Below, piece after piece: positions 1 through 8,316 of a DNA stretch of 64,000 nucleotides (the stretch's first letter is position 1; each line of letters starts with the position of its first letter). The position numbers were made by a program, and so were the translations under genes. This DNA comes from UBA5734 sp964528645 (lineage in GTDB: Bacteria; Bacillota; Clostridia; Saccharofermentanales; UBA5734): NCBI GenBank assembly GCA_964528645.1, contig CAZGSR010000010.1:1-64000 (forward strand), written 5' to 3'. The notes beneath the pieces were generated by a model. The model ran no database searches and was not told the DNA's origin. It saw nothing but the letters and a program-made list of their open reading frames with translations.

Positions 1-460
1 GCGGTTTTGGGCTGCTTCATAGTTCGGTCATAGTTACGAGTAGCGGGAATCCATGTTTAGACCAGAAAGCTCAAGCCAAGCTCACCGGTGGTCTTTTCTA
101 TCCCCCGGCAGAGCAGATATCTTGCATCGTGGTACCATTTGACGGTCCCGAATGGGTGTTCCGCTTTAATATATCGGTTTATTATCTGTCTGGCCACTCT
201 GGTCAGGCAATGATGTCGATGCCGGTAAGATCAAATGAGCAGGTGGATAGAAAACAGATGATCGTGCGCATTTGGCAAGGTCCACTGCTGCGCTATATTG
301 TCCGGCAACCGGGCAGGTCTTGAACCATCCGCAGCATCCCTACACTCAAACGCTGATAAAATCCATTGTCTGAGCAAGAAGCGCCAGCTGAGCCATGGAA
401 AGACTCTGCTATAATCTGTTTATTGAACAGACCTGATTTCATCTGTGCCGGAGGTTCCAT
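1..460. other. Upstream non-coding region, window start
   Basis: No convincing gene is seen in this 460-base stretch; the short open frames lack a good ribosome binding site and recognisable protein. A 6-bp inverted repeat (AGACCA at 59-64, TGGTCT at 89-94) followed by TTT could be a weak terminator of a gene lying off the left edge. The 3' part holds the fbp promoter and ribosome binding site. Confidence 0.5.
407..415 (+). promoter_or_regulatory. Extended -10 promoter of fbp
   Basis: TGCTATAAT combines a perfect -10 hexamer (410-415) with the TG of an extended -10. No good -35 box sits 16-18 bases upstream. The predicted leader is about 40 nt. Confidence 0.6.
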
Positions 461-2404
461 ATGCTGGACTATCCTTACCTCAAACTGCTCTCCCGCGACT
501 ATCCGACGATCCAGACGGCTGCTGCGGAGGCGATCCGGCTCCAGGCGATTCTGAGCCTGCCCAAGGGTACGGAGTTTTTCTTCAGTGACCTGCATGGCGA
601 GCATGAGGCGTTCATCCATTTGCTGCGCAGCGCCTCGGGATTTATCCGCAATAAGATCGACGATTTGTTCACCAAATCAGTCTCCAAAGCGGATCGGGTA
701 GCCTTGTCCAATTTGATCTACTATCCGGAAAAAGAGCTGGAGCGTCTCGATCTCGAGGGTCAGGACCTGCTGGACTGGAGCCGGATCACGGTTTACCGCC
801 TGCTCGAGGTCAGCAAGACCGTCTCCGCCAAATACACGCGCCAGCAGGTCAGGAAAAAACTGCCGCCTCAGTTTGCGGCCATCATGGATGAGCTCCTGCA
901 TGTCGATTCAGCGAGCAAAGCTGCGTTTTACGAGGCCGGTGTCCGCTCGATTGTTGAGACCGGCATGATGAAGGATTTCATCTCCAGCCTGTGTGTCCTG
1001 ATCCAGCAGCTTGCCATCGACAAACTGCATATCATCGGTGATATCTTCGACCGCGGACCGCGCGCCGATGCGATCATGAATGCCCTGATTGATTTCCATG
1101 ATGTCGATGTCCAATGGGGCAACCACGACATCCTCTGGATGGGAGCGGCAGCAGGTAGCCTGGCCTGCATGGCCAATGTGATCCGGCTCGGTATCAGCTA
1201 CAACAGCTTTGATGTTCTCGAAGATGGTTATGGCATCAATCTCCGTCCGCTGTCGGTGTTTGCGGCCCAGGTCTACCGCGATGATCCCTGCAAGATCTTT
1301 GCGCCCCATATCCTGGACGAAAACAAATACGACCCGGTCGATGTCCATCTGGCCGCCAAGATGCACAAGGCCATGGCCATCATCCAGTTCAAGCTGGAAG
1401 GGCAGCTGATCACCCGTCATCCGGAATACCAGATGGAAGACCGCCGCCTACTGGAAAAAATCGATTTTGCCCAGGGTACCCTGACGCTCGACGGCACCAC
1501 GCATGCCTTGAAAGACACCCGCTTTCCGACGGTTGATCCGAACGACCCGCTGCGTCTGATGCCAGAGGAGGAAGACCTGATGATGACGCTGGCAGCCTCG
1601 TTCCGGCACAGTGAGAAGCTGCAGCGCCATATCCGCTTCCTCTACCTGCAGGGCGGGACCTACAAGCGGATCAACAACAATCTGCTCTACCATGGCTGCA
1701 TCCTGATGACCCCGGAAGGTGAATTCGAAACCGTCACATTCGGCGCTGACCGTTACGCCGGCAAAGCTTACCTGGACCACATCGATGCGGTTGTTCGCCG
1801 GGGTTATTTTGCTCCGCCGCACTCGCAGGAGCGCTATGATGCCCGCGATTTGATGTGGTATCTCTGGTGTGGCCCGCACTCGCCGCTGTTTGGCAAGAAC
1901 CGCATGGCCACGTTTGAACGCTATTTCCTGTCCGAAAAAACGACACACAAAGAGCATATGAATGCCTACTACAAGCTGCAGGACAACCGGGACGTCTGTG
2001 AAAAAATCCTGCGCGAATTTGACCTCGACCCAGCCCAGGCTCACATCATCAATGGCCATGTGCCGGTCAAGCTCAAGGCAGGGGAGAGTCCGGTCAAGGG
2101 CGGTGGACTACTCTACGTCATCGACGGAGGTATCTCCAAAGCCTACCAGACGACAACGGGTATCGGCGGGTATTCCCTGATCTTCAACTCCCGGTATCTG
2201 GCCCTGGCCGAGCATTCGCCGTTTCATGTCGATGCAGACAAAAGACCGGTCGACCTGTCGCCTGTGGTCAGGATCATCGAGAATATGCCGCAGCGGGTCA
2301 CCGTGGCAGACACCGACGAGGGCAGGGAACTGGCCCGCCAGGTCGAGGAGTTGCAAGATTTGATCCAGGCCTACCGCACAGGGCTTCTGGAAGAAAAAAT
2401 CTAA
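461..2404 (+). CDS. fbp: Fructose-1,6-bisphosphatase class III
   Basis: Cytosolic gluconeogenic enzyme that hydrolyses fructose-1,6-bisphosphate to fructose-6-phosphate. The class III form is typical of Firmicutes and has a calcineurin-like metallophosphatase core. Visible metal and phosphate motifs are DLHGEHE (about residue 43), GDIFDRGPRAD (about 192), WGNHD (about 219) and GHVPVK near residue 531. The 647-residue length is normal for the class. The ATG start is preceded by GGAGG at a 6-base spacing. It is monocistronic, facing a convergent DMT permease gene, with a TGCTATAAT extended -10 promoter about 50 bases upstream. Confidence 0.95.
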   Translation: MLDYPYLKLLSRDYPTIQTAAAEAIRLQAILSLPKGTEFFFSDLHGEHEAFIHLLRSASGFIRNKIDDLFTKSVSKADRVALSNLIYYPEKELERLDLEGQDLLDWSRITVYRLLEVSKTVSAKYTRQQVRKKLPPQFAAIMDELLHVDSASKAAFYEAGVRSIVETGMMKDFISSLCVLIQQLAIDKLHIIGDIFDRGPRADAIMNALIDFHDVDVQWGNHDILWMGAAAGSLACMANVIRLGISYNSFDVLEDGYGINLRPLSVFAAQVYRDDPCKIFAPHILDENKYDPVDVHLAAKMHKAMAIIQFKLEGQLITRHPEYQMEDRRLLEKIDFAQGTLTLDGTTHALKDTRFPTVDPNDPLRLMPEEEDLMMTLAASFRHSEKLQRHIRFLYLQGGTYKRINNNLLYHGCILMTPEGEFETVTFGADRYAGKAYLDHIDAVVRRGYFAPPHSQERYDARDLMWYLWCGPHSPLFGKNRMATFERYFLSEKTTHKEHMNAYYKLQDNRDVCEKILREFDLDPAQAHIINGHVPVKLKAGESPVKGGGLLYVIDGGISKAYQTTTGIGGYSLIFNSRYLALAEHSPFHVDADKRPVDLSPVVRIIENMPQRVTVADTDEGRELARQVEELQDLIQAYRTGLLEEKI

Positions 2405-2461
2405 ACCTGACGACTTATATCATCAAACTATAGATTAGCGAAATGAAAAAAATAGCCGCAT

Positions 2462-3337
2462 TCAGGTTTTGCTTCTGGACTTTTCCGACAGATACAGTCC
2501 GGCTAGGATCATGGCAGCTCCAGCAATGGTCAGCCAAGTGACCGGCTCCTGCAGCAGGATGGCGGCAAAAAGAGTCGTCATAACCGGAATAAGATAGATG
2601 TACTGGTTGGTTTTGACTGGACCGATCGCCTGGATGGCCCGGTTCCAGAAAATGAAGGCCAGGGAAGAAGCTACGATGCCGAGGTAGAACAGACTGGCAA
2701 AGCCTTGGCCTGTGAGGCTTTCCGGTATGACGGGCTCTCTGATGACCGCCAGCATCAGGGACAGAGCAACTAGTCCGTAAACAAATACTTTGCGGGTGAG
2801 TTGGATCAGGGTGTAAGCCGAGCCCGTTTTCAGCATGAAGACTGAATAGATAGCAAACATCACGGCTGCCCCGATGGCCAGCAGGTCACCGATGGGTTCA
2901 ACGCCTTCCAACTGGCTGCCGTTGATGATGATGATCAGAACGCCCAGGTAGGCCATGACTAGGCCGATGACACCGTGGAGTGTGAAAAAGGGCGTTTTGT
3001 AAACCAGCCGGGAAAGGATGCCGGTCATGAACGGGATGGTGGCTACAATCAGGCTGACATTGGAAGAATACGTCCATTGCAGTGCACTGTTTTCAAAAAC
3101 AAAGTAACTGGCCAGGGCAGTACCGATCGCCAGGAACAAGAGTTCTTCGCGCAACGAAACAGGCTTTTTGAACCGGGGATGGATGATGCTTAAAAAGATG
3201 ATGGCGATGATGAAGCGGCCCAGCAAGATCTGCAGGGGAACCATCTGGTCCAGAAGCCATTTGCTGATGATGAAAGTGGAACTCCAGATTGTAATCGTGA
3301 TCAATGCAAGCAGGTGACCTTTCAGGGCAGGTGACAT
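2462..3337 (-). CDS. DMT-superfamily (EamA) permease
   Basis: Polytopic inner-membrane protein of the drug/metabolite transporter superfamily, with two EamA repeats and about ten hydrophobic segments. The substrate cannot be told from sequence. Typical features include a charged N-terminus followed by a first helix containing TIWSSTFIISKWLL and a C-terminal half with FWNRAIQAIGPVKTNQYIYL, which resembles the RhaT/EamA second repeat. The start chosen is the ATG of MSPALKG because GAGG sits 6 bases upstream. An alternative ATG at 3349 overlaps the upstream stop as ATGA. It is probably co-transcribed with the zinc-ribbon gene. Confidence 0.85.
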   Translation of the reverse strand: MSPALKGHLLALITITIWSSTFIISKWLLDQMVPLQILLGRFIIAIIFLSIIHPRFKKPVSLREELLFLAIGTALASYFVFENSALQWTYSSNVSLIVATIPFMTGILSRLVYKTPFFTLHGVIGLVMAYLGVLIIIINGSQLEGVEPIGDLLAIGAAVMFAIYSVFMLKTGSAYTLIQLTRKVFVYGLVALSLMLAVIREPVIPESLTGQGFASLFYLGIVASSLAFIFWNRAIQAIGPVKTNQYIYLIPVMTTLFAAILLQEPVTWLTIAGAAMILAGLYLSEKSRSKT

Positions 3338-3345
3338 CGACAACC

Positions 3346-3963
3346 TCATTTCACCGCGCTGCCACAATGTGGGCAGAAGCGGGTATTGGCAGAGAGTGGT
3401 GTGCCGCATTCGGCGCAGAAACGGGTACCGGGTGCCGGCTGGTGATAGAGCTCTTCGACTGAATCGTCGTAATCGTCCAAGGTGGCACTCTGGGTCTGTG
3501 TCACGGACGGACGGGCTGGCTGATGGCGGGACATGGCCCGGCCAGATTTGCGATTCATGAGCACAATCAGCAGGATACCGATTCCAACCAGGACCAATTG
3601 GCCCAGGTTAGGCTCGACTTCACGTTCCAGTCCATTGATGAAAGGGGCCGCCGGCCAGTAATAGACGGTGCTTTCAACTTTGACGCCCATATCTCCGCCC
3701 CGGCGGGTGGTATGACCATCGTGCGCCACACCATCCGCATCGGTGAAAGTGTAGTCAATCGACCATTCATAGCGCTTGTCAGATGCATATTGATTGTCTG
3801 CACCGCCGACCCGGCGCGTGTTCACATCGGCAAAGGTTGTCTCTCCGATGAAAAACAGGGCAAAACGACTGACGCCGAGCAGGAGCATGGCCACACCAAG
3901 CAGTGAAATCAGGATACGGGCTAGGGGGCCATTACCTTTGGCGCTTTGTTTGATCCGACTCAT
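3346..3963 (-). CDS. Membrane protein with C-terminal zinc ribbon
   Basis: 205 residues. A first membrane segment (about 17-40, RILISLLGVAMLLLG) is followed by an exposed region resembling DUF3592 (YEWSIDYTFTDADG), a second membrane segment (about 118-136), and a C-terminal double-CxxC zinc ribbon (CAECG and CPHCG) within the last 30 residues. Zinc-ribbon-tailed membrane proteins are common in Firmicutes and Actinobacteria, generally of unknown role. The start has AAGGAG 8 bases upstream. An extended -10 (TGTTAAAAT, minus strand) lies about 45 bases upstream. It is first in a two-gene unit with the DMT permease. No function is assigned. Confidence 0.75.
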   Translation of the reverse strand: MSRIKQSAKGNGPLARILISLLGVAMLLLGVSRFALFFIGETTFADVNTRRVGGADNQYASDKRYEWSIDYTFTDADGVAHDGHTTRRGGDMGVKVESTVYYWPAAPFINGLEREVEPNLGQLVLVGIGILLIVLMNRKSGRAMSRHQPARPSVTQTQSATLDDYDDSVEELYHQPAPGTRFCAECGTPLSANTRFCPHCGSAVK

Positions 3964-4004
3964 CTGTGTGTCTCCTTAGGCCATGGATTTCTAATGTCAG
4001 ATTG

Positions 4005-4013
4005 ATTTTAACA
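4005..4013 (-). promoter_or_regulatory. Extended -10 promoter, zinc-ribbon/DMT unit
   Basis: Read on the minus strand the sequence is TGTTAAAAT, an extended -10 with TAAAAT hexamer, about 42 bases before the gene start at 3963. Confidence 0.45.
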
Positions 4014-4169
4014 TCTAAAAGCCGAGAAGTCCCCCTCCTCTAAGCTTCCGCTTACTCGCAAAGCGAGCGCGAAGGCGGGGGCTGAATCGGCAGTCAAAAA
4101 CGATAGTCTGAATAGCAATAATCAATAGTCGGATTCACTGCAAGTTCGGTAGATAGGGCAGCTCCAAAG

Positions 4170-4178
4170 TGGTACAAT
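4170..4178 (+). promoter_or_regulatory. Extended -10 promoter of tnpA-tnpB
   Basis: TGGTACAAT gives an extended -10 about 37 bases before the tnpA start; the -35 is not recognisable. Confidence 0.45.
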
Positions 4179-4214
4179 ATATTCAGTAGTAAAAGCACAT
4201 ATGAGGTTATTACA

Positions 4215-4616
4215 ATGCAGTTAGACGATAATAACCATTCAGTGTTCTTATTATATTATCACCTGGTTCTCGTCATCAAATACAGAAGGAATGTGCTTGA
4301 TGACGTTGTGTCCTTACGGGCCAGAGAGATTTTCGAGTACATAGCTCCCCGTTACAAGATGACGCTTCTGGAATGGCATCACGACCACGATCATGTCCAG
4401 ATCCTGTTCAAAGCCCAGCCTCACAGCGAACTATCCAAATTTATCAATGCCTATAAAAGTGCCAGTTCAAGGTTGCTGAAAAAGGAGTTTCCTGAGATCC
4501 GCAGTAAGCTTTGGCAAGAGTATTTCTGGTCCCGAAGTTATTGCTTGCTGACGACCGGCGGTGCGCCGATCGAAGTCATCCGGCAATACATTGAAACGCA
4601 GGGGGAAAGACATTGA
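4215..4616 (+). CDS. tnpA: IS200/IS605 TnpA transposase (Y1, HUQ variant)
   Basis: Single-strand DNA transposase of the Y1 HUH superfamily, 133 residues, full length. The metal-binding motif reads DHDHVQ, so the usual His-x-His is His60-Val-Gln62. The catalytic tyrosine is Tyr125 in VIRQYIETQ, with Gln129 four residues on, matching the Tyr/Gln helix of the family. The conserved FINAYKSASSRLLKKEFP stretch is present. The ATG has GAGG 8 bases upstream. It overlaps tnpB by 4 bases (TTGA). Whether the Gln substitution lowers activity cannot be told from sequence; HUQ variants occur in other HUH proteins such as circovirus Rep. Confidence 0.88.
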   Translation: MQLDDNNHSVFLLYYHLVLVIKYRRNVLDDVVSLRAREIFEYIAPRYKMTLLEWHHDHDHVQILFKAQPHSELSKFINAYKSASSRLLKKEFPEIRSKLWQEYFWSRSYCLLTTGGAPIEVIRQYIETQGERH

Positions 4617-5704
4617 ACAAGGCATTCAAGTTCAGAATCTACCCCAATGCGTTTCAGCAAACCCAGATCGCCAGGACTTTCGGGTGTGTCAGGTTTGTCT
4701 ATAACCGAATGCTGGCCGATCGGATCCGGCACTATGAAGAAACCGGTGAAAGCCTGAACAACACGCCTGCTCAGTATAAGAAAGAATTTGAATGGCTCAG
4801 GGAAGTGGACAGCCTGGCCCTGGCCAATGCCCAGCTTAACTTGAACAAGGCCTACCAACATTTCTTTCGCGAGCAGGCAGCCGGGTTCCCCCAATTCAAA
4901 TCCAAAAAGAGCCATCGAAAAAGCTATACGACCAACTGGGTCAACAACAATATCCGATTGGAAAAGGGTTCGATCATTCTGCCCAAACTGAAAGCCGTCA
5001 AGATCAAACAGCATCGGGAGATTCCCGCTGATTACAGGCTGAAGTCTGTGACGGTCAGTCAGACGCCAAGCGGAGCCTATTATGCCAGTATTCTATACGA
5101 ATACGAGAGCCATGTTGAATCGGTACAGCCGGAGACATTTATCGGCCTTGATTATTCGATGCAGGAACTGTACATCTCATCAGATGGCGAAACAGCGGCC
5201 TATCCGAGATATTATCGGCAGTCACTTGATAAACTGAGAAGGGAACAACGCAAGCTCTCCCATTGTCAGAAGGGGAGCAAGAACAGAAGCAAACAGCGAA
5301 TCAAGGTCGCTCAAATCCATGAGAAAGTGACAAACCAGCGCAAAGATTTTCTGCACAAGCAGTCGCGGCAGATAACCAATGCCGTCGACGCAGTGTGCAT
5401 CGAAGATCTGAACATGAAAGGGATGTCGCAGGCTCTGAATTTTGGCAAGAGTGTGTCGGACACTGCCTTCGGTACATTCGTGAGAATGCTTGATTACAAG
5501 TTGAAGGAACAGGGCAAGCAGCTGATCAAAATCGACAAATGGTATCCCAGTTCAAAACTGTGCAGCAGCTGTGGCGAAGCGAAAAAGACTTTGGACTTAT
5601 CAGAGCGCACCTATCACTGTGAGGCATGTGGTGCAGTGATCAACCGGGATTACAATGCCAGTATCAATATCAGGAGAGAGGGCATGCGCCTGCTACTGGC
5701 GTAG
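4613..5704 (+). CDS. tnpB: TnpB RNA-guided nuclease (IS605 OrfB)
   Basis: 363-residue TnpB, an ancestor-type relative of Cas12 that in characterised elements cuts DNA using a guide RNA from the element's right end. The RuvC triad looks intact: Asp180 (FIGLDYS), Glu264 (VCIEDLN) and Asp346 (NRDYNAS). The zinc finger is intact too: Cys317, Cys320, Cys336, Cys339. The N-terminal OrfB helix-turn-helix region (KFRIYPNAFQQ) is present. The start is TTG at 4613, whose TTGA overlaps the tnpA stop, implying translational coupling. The protein appears full length and potentially active. Confidence 0.92.
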   Translation: MNKAFKFRIYPNAFQQTQIARTFGCVRFVYNRMLADRIRHYEETGESLNNTPAQYKKEFEWLREVDSLALANAQLNLNKAYQHFFREQAAGFPQFKSKKSHRKSYTTNWVNNNIRLEKGSIILPKLKAVKIKQHREIPADYRLKSVTVSQTPSGAYYASILYEYESHVESVQPETFIGLDYSMQELYISSDGETAAYPRYYRQSLDKLRREQRKLSHCQKGSKNRSKQRIKVAQIHEKVTNQRKDFLHKQSRQITNAVDAVCIEDLNMKGMSQALNFGKSVSDTAFGTFVRMLDYKLKEQGKQLIKIDKWYPSSKLCSSCGEAKKTLDLSERTYHCEACGAVINRDYNASINIRREGMRLLLA

Positions 5705-5812
5705 CTCATATTTCCAAACCGTGGGGCACACGGGGTTAGCTCGCGGATGCTGCAGCCGTTAGGCTGCTCGAACGAGAAGTCCCCACTTCTAAAAGTGGTG
5801 GGAGTCTGTCAC
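5640..5812 (+). ncRNA. Probable TnpB guide RNA (omega RNA/reRNA)
   Basis: In IS605 elements the guide RNA spans the end of tnpB and the right end of the element. Here the 3' region after the tnpB stop contains GC-rich segments and a perfect 6-bp hairpin CCACTT-CTAA-AAGTGG (5783-5798), then GGTGGGAGTCTGTCAC. This resembles known right-end scaffolds that finish in a CGTGGG-like stem. Sequence after about 5812 (gattaataaatc) would then be the guide. Boundaries are inferred, the 5' boundary only loosely. Confidence 0.55.
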
Positions 5813-5980
5813 GATTAATAAATCCGACTGGCAAGCTGTTCTTTTGTTGCAGTAAAAGTTCTAAAATAGGATTAGGTAACTGCGAATCAGATGGATGGCT
5901 AACCAATGCCAGGTAAACCAGGCATCAGCCAGGCAAACCTGGCATCAGCCAGCAATCCGGTAGGGATCGGAGGGACACTC

Positions 5981-6853
5981 ATGAAATGGCAGGGAAGAAG
6001 AACCAGCTCCAATGTGGAGGACCGGCGTGCCCGGGGTGGTTCGCGAACCGTGATCGGTGGTGGTCTGGGCATCGGTACGATTGTCATTGTCATCATCATC
6101 GCGCTGATGGGTGGCAATCCCACCGATCTCTTGACAGGGGTGCTGAATCAGGAACAGGTCCCGGTTGGAACCTATGAGGGTTCGGCCGAGGAAGAAGAGC
6201 TGGCGCAATTTGTCTCCGTGGTCCTGGCAGAGACTGAAGATGTCTGGGCAGCACTCTTTGAGGATGCTGGCCTGACCTACCAAAACCCCAAGCTGGTCTT
6301 GTATTCGGGCACGGTTGAGTCAGCCTGTGGTGTGTCTGGTGCCTCTACCGGTCCGTTTTATTGTCCGGGCGACCAGAAGGTCTATATCGACCTGAGCTTT
6401 TTCCAAGAGTTGCAAACCAAATTCAAGGCGCCAGGTGATTTTGCGATCGCCTATGTGGTGGCCCATGAGATTGGCCACCATGTCCAGTACCAGCTGGGCA
6501 TTACAGAGGAAGTTTTTGCCCTGAAATCCCGGGTGAGCGAAACGGAATTCAACCAATACATGGTCCGGCTGGAACTTCAGGCTGACTATTTCGCCGGAGT
6601 CTGGGCGCACTATGCCCAGCGGGCCGAATTGCTTGAGCCGGGCGACCTGGAGGAAGCATTGGCAGCTGCCAGCGCCGTAGGCGATGACCGGATCCAGAAA
6701 CAAGCATACGGCTATGTGGTTCCGGACAGTTTCACCCATGGCACATCCGAGCAGCGCAGCCGCTGGTTCAGGAGAGGCTTCACAGAAGGCACGATTGAAG
6801 ACGGAGACACATTCAATGCAGCTTCGCTCAAGATTTTGGGTCTTGCAGCCTGA
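5981..6853 (+). CDS. Neutral zinc metallopeptidase (YpfJ family)
   Basis: 290-residue membrane-anchored protein. A basic Arg/Gly-rich N-terminus (MKWQGRRTSSNVEDRRARGG) is followed by one membrane segment (about 26-46) and an extracytoplasmic domain. The zinc motif HEIGHH is within VVAHEIGHHVQYQLG, and a downstream glutamate-containing helix (RLELQADYFAGVWAH) is typical of the family. This family (COG2321) is annotated as putative neutral zinc metallopeptidase; its substrate is not established. The start is the ATG with GGAGGG 5-6 bases upstream, not the longer frame beginning at 5906. It is followed closely by dgkA. Confidence 0.88.
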   Translation: MKWQGRRTSSNVEDRRARGGSRTVIGGGLGIGTIVIVIIIALMGGNPTDLLTGVLNQEQVPVGTYEGSAEEEELAQFVSVVLAETEDVWAALFEDAGLTYQNPKLVLYSGTVESACGVSGASTGPFYCPGDQKVYIDLSFFQELQTKFKAPGDFAIAYVVAHEIGHHVQYQLGITEEVFALKSRVSETEFNQYMVRLELQADYFAGVWAHYAQRAELLEPGDLEEALAAASAVGDDRIQKQAYGYVVPDSFTHGTSEQRSRWFRRGFTEGTIEDGDTFNAASLKILGLAA

Positions 6854-6870
6854 GAAAGCAGGTCGAGGGC

Positions 6871-7293
6871 ATGAACATTCCGCAGAAAAAACACCATCGT
6901 CCGTCCCTCAAATCCCACCTGAGCAACAAGCACCTGGCAGACAGTTTCCGTTATGCGGCCGAAGGGATCTGGACCGCTTTTCTCCATGAGCGGGTCTTCA
7001 CCGTTGAACTACTTGCCGCCATGGCGGTTGCCATAGCTGGTTTTGTTTTCAGGGTCAGCCGGATCGAAGGTGCAGTCCTCGCGATCTGCATCACGCTGGT
7101 CTTGTCAGCCGAATGCCTCAACAGTGCGCTCGAGCGGATGGTCGATCTGGTCACACCGGAGTATCATCCCCTGGCCAAACAGATCAAAGATCTGGCTGCA
7201 GGCGCAGTCCTGATCACAGCGGTTGGTTCCGTGATCATTGGGATTCAGATTTTTGGACCGAAATTGCTCAAACTTCTTGGATTGAGTTCCTGA
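6871..7293 (+). CDS. dgkA: Diacylglycerol/undecaprenol kinase (DgkA)
   Basis: Small integral membrane kinase, 140 residues. Three hydrophobic helices surround the family signature AECLNSALERMVDLV, followed by AKQIKDLAAGAVL, which holds the conserved glutamates and lysine of DgkA. In Gram-positive bacteria the DgkA homologue phosphorylates undecaprenol, feeding lipid carrier recycling. Here it starts 17 bases after the metallopeptidase gene and is probably co-transcribed. The N-terminal 25 residues are basic and cytosolic. Substrate choice (undecaprenol versus diacylglycerol) is inferred from phylum only. Confidence 0.9.
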   Translation: MNIPQKKHHRPSLKSHLSNKHLADSFRYAAEGIWTAFLHERVFTVELLAAMAVAIAGFVFRVSRIEGAVLAICITLVLSAECLNSALERMVDLVTPEYHPLAKQIKDLAAGAVLITAVGSVIIGIQIFGPKLLKLLGLSS

Positions 7294-7314
7294 ATTCCTG
7301 ATCGAGTAGTATGT

Positions 7315-8121
7315 TTATTGTTCCAGTCTCACATTCAATTTGGCAACCGGCATGGCAATATCATTCTCATCAAAGCTGTTCTTGATCTTTTCCAGCAGGT
7401 CGTGATAAATGTCCCAATAATGAGCGGTCGAACACCAGGCGCGCAAGGCAAAAACCAGGGTGCTTTCCCCTTGGCGAAGCAGACGGCAGAATGGCTCCGG
7501 CTGCTGGAGAATGTCCGGATGGCTTTTGGCATGATCCAGCAACAGGGCTTTGATCTGTTCGATGTCTACCGAGTGAGGAGTTGATACTTCCAAGTTCAGT
7601 CTACGGGTGTTTTCGCTGGAGTAATTGGTGATGGCCGCATTGGTCAGGTTGCCATTGGGGAGGGTGATGATCTGGTTGTCGGGGGTCACAAGGATGGTGT
7701 AGAACACATTGATCTCACGCACCGTACCGGATCCGTCTTTGGTGTCGACATAATCGCCAACCCGGAAGGGTTTGAAGATCAGGATGATCAGACCGCCGGC
7801 GAGGTTGCCCAGTGCGCCCTGCAAGGCGAGGCCGATCGCCAGGCCTGCGGAACCGAGCAAGGCCAGGATCGAGGTCATCGGGACGCCAATCATGCTGGCG
7901 GCAGTCAGGAAAAGGATGATGATCAGGACGATCTTGAGAAAGCTGCGGATGAAACTCTGGGCGCCAGGATCCATCCGGGAAAAGGCCGGTGAGCGGCCCA
8001 TCCGCTTGGCCAGGAACTGGATCAGCCGGTAGCCGATGATGATCAATAGCAAGGCCAGAACCAGGTTCAGGCCGGTGGTGGTTGCAAATTCTTTGATTTT
8101 GTCGAGGATTTCTTGTGCCAT
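7315..8121 (-). CDS. mscS: Small-conductance mechanosensitive channel (MscS)
   Basis: 268-residue membrane channel that opens on hypo-osmotic shock. The N-terminal helices lead into the pore helix (GSAGLAIGLALQGALGNLAGG), followed by the beta domain signature FRVGDYVDTKDGSGTVREI and IITLPNGNLTNAAITNYS, all diagnostic of MscS. The start is the ATG of MAQEILDK because AGGAGA lies 5 bases upstream; a longer frame to 8181 has no such site. It is convergent with dgkA and divergent from the GH18 gene. Confidence 0.93.
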   Translation of the reverse strand: MAQEILDKIKEFATTTGLNLVLALLLIIIGYRLIQFLAKRMGRSPAFSRMDPGAQSFIRSFLKIVLIIILFLTAASMIGVPMTSILALLGSAGLAIGLALQGALGNLAGGLIILIFKPFRVGDYVDTKDGSGTVREINVFYTILVTPDNQIITLPNGNLTNAAITNYSSENTRRLNLEVSTPHSVDIEQIKALLLDHAKSHPDILQQPEPFCRLLRQGESTLVFALRAWCSTAHYWDIYHDLLEKIKNSFDENDIAMPVAKLNVRLEQ

Positions 8122-8249
8122 GTCGATCTCCTGTGAAATGGATCTGTCCAACATCATAGTATAGAATTCAGGCGAAGGCAAAACCAGGACATTTGTTTAA
8201 CTTGCAATTGAACTGTATCGGTTTTGGTCATCCGCCTGAAACATGGCTT

Positions 8250-8258
8250 TGCTATGAT
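8250..8258 (+). promoter_or_regulatory. Extended -10 promoter of the GH18 gene
   Basis: TGCTATGAT is an extended -10 about 60 bases upstream of the GH18 start; no clear -35 is seen. Confidence 0.45.
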
Positions 8259-8316
8259 AAGAGCGTTTCGTTTCGCCCAGTCAGCAGGCAGAGCGCCAAA
8301 GGAATGACAGATCACG

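Larger units (their letters stand above)
4021..5812 (+). mobile_element. IS200/IS605-family insertion sequence
   Basis: A complete-looking IS605-type element with tnpA and tnpB in the same direction. The left end carries a large imperfect hairpin (about 4029-4082, arms AGTCCCCC and GGGGGCT with an inner CTCGC-AAA-GCGAG). The right end carries a smaller hairpin (5783-5798) ending near GTCTGTCAC. The 12-base string CGAGAAGTCCCC occurs at both ends (4023-4034 and 5773-5784). Elements of this family transpose as single strands and leave no target duplication, so the exact ends are approximate. Confidence 0.8.

Noticed and set aside
5906..5980. Upstream extension of the metallopeptidase by 25 codons
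   Set aside because: The segment is a short direct repeat (GGCATCAGCCAG) and the ATG at 5981 has a strong ribosome binding site and a membrane-protein-like N-terminus.
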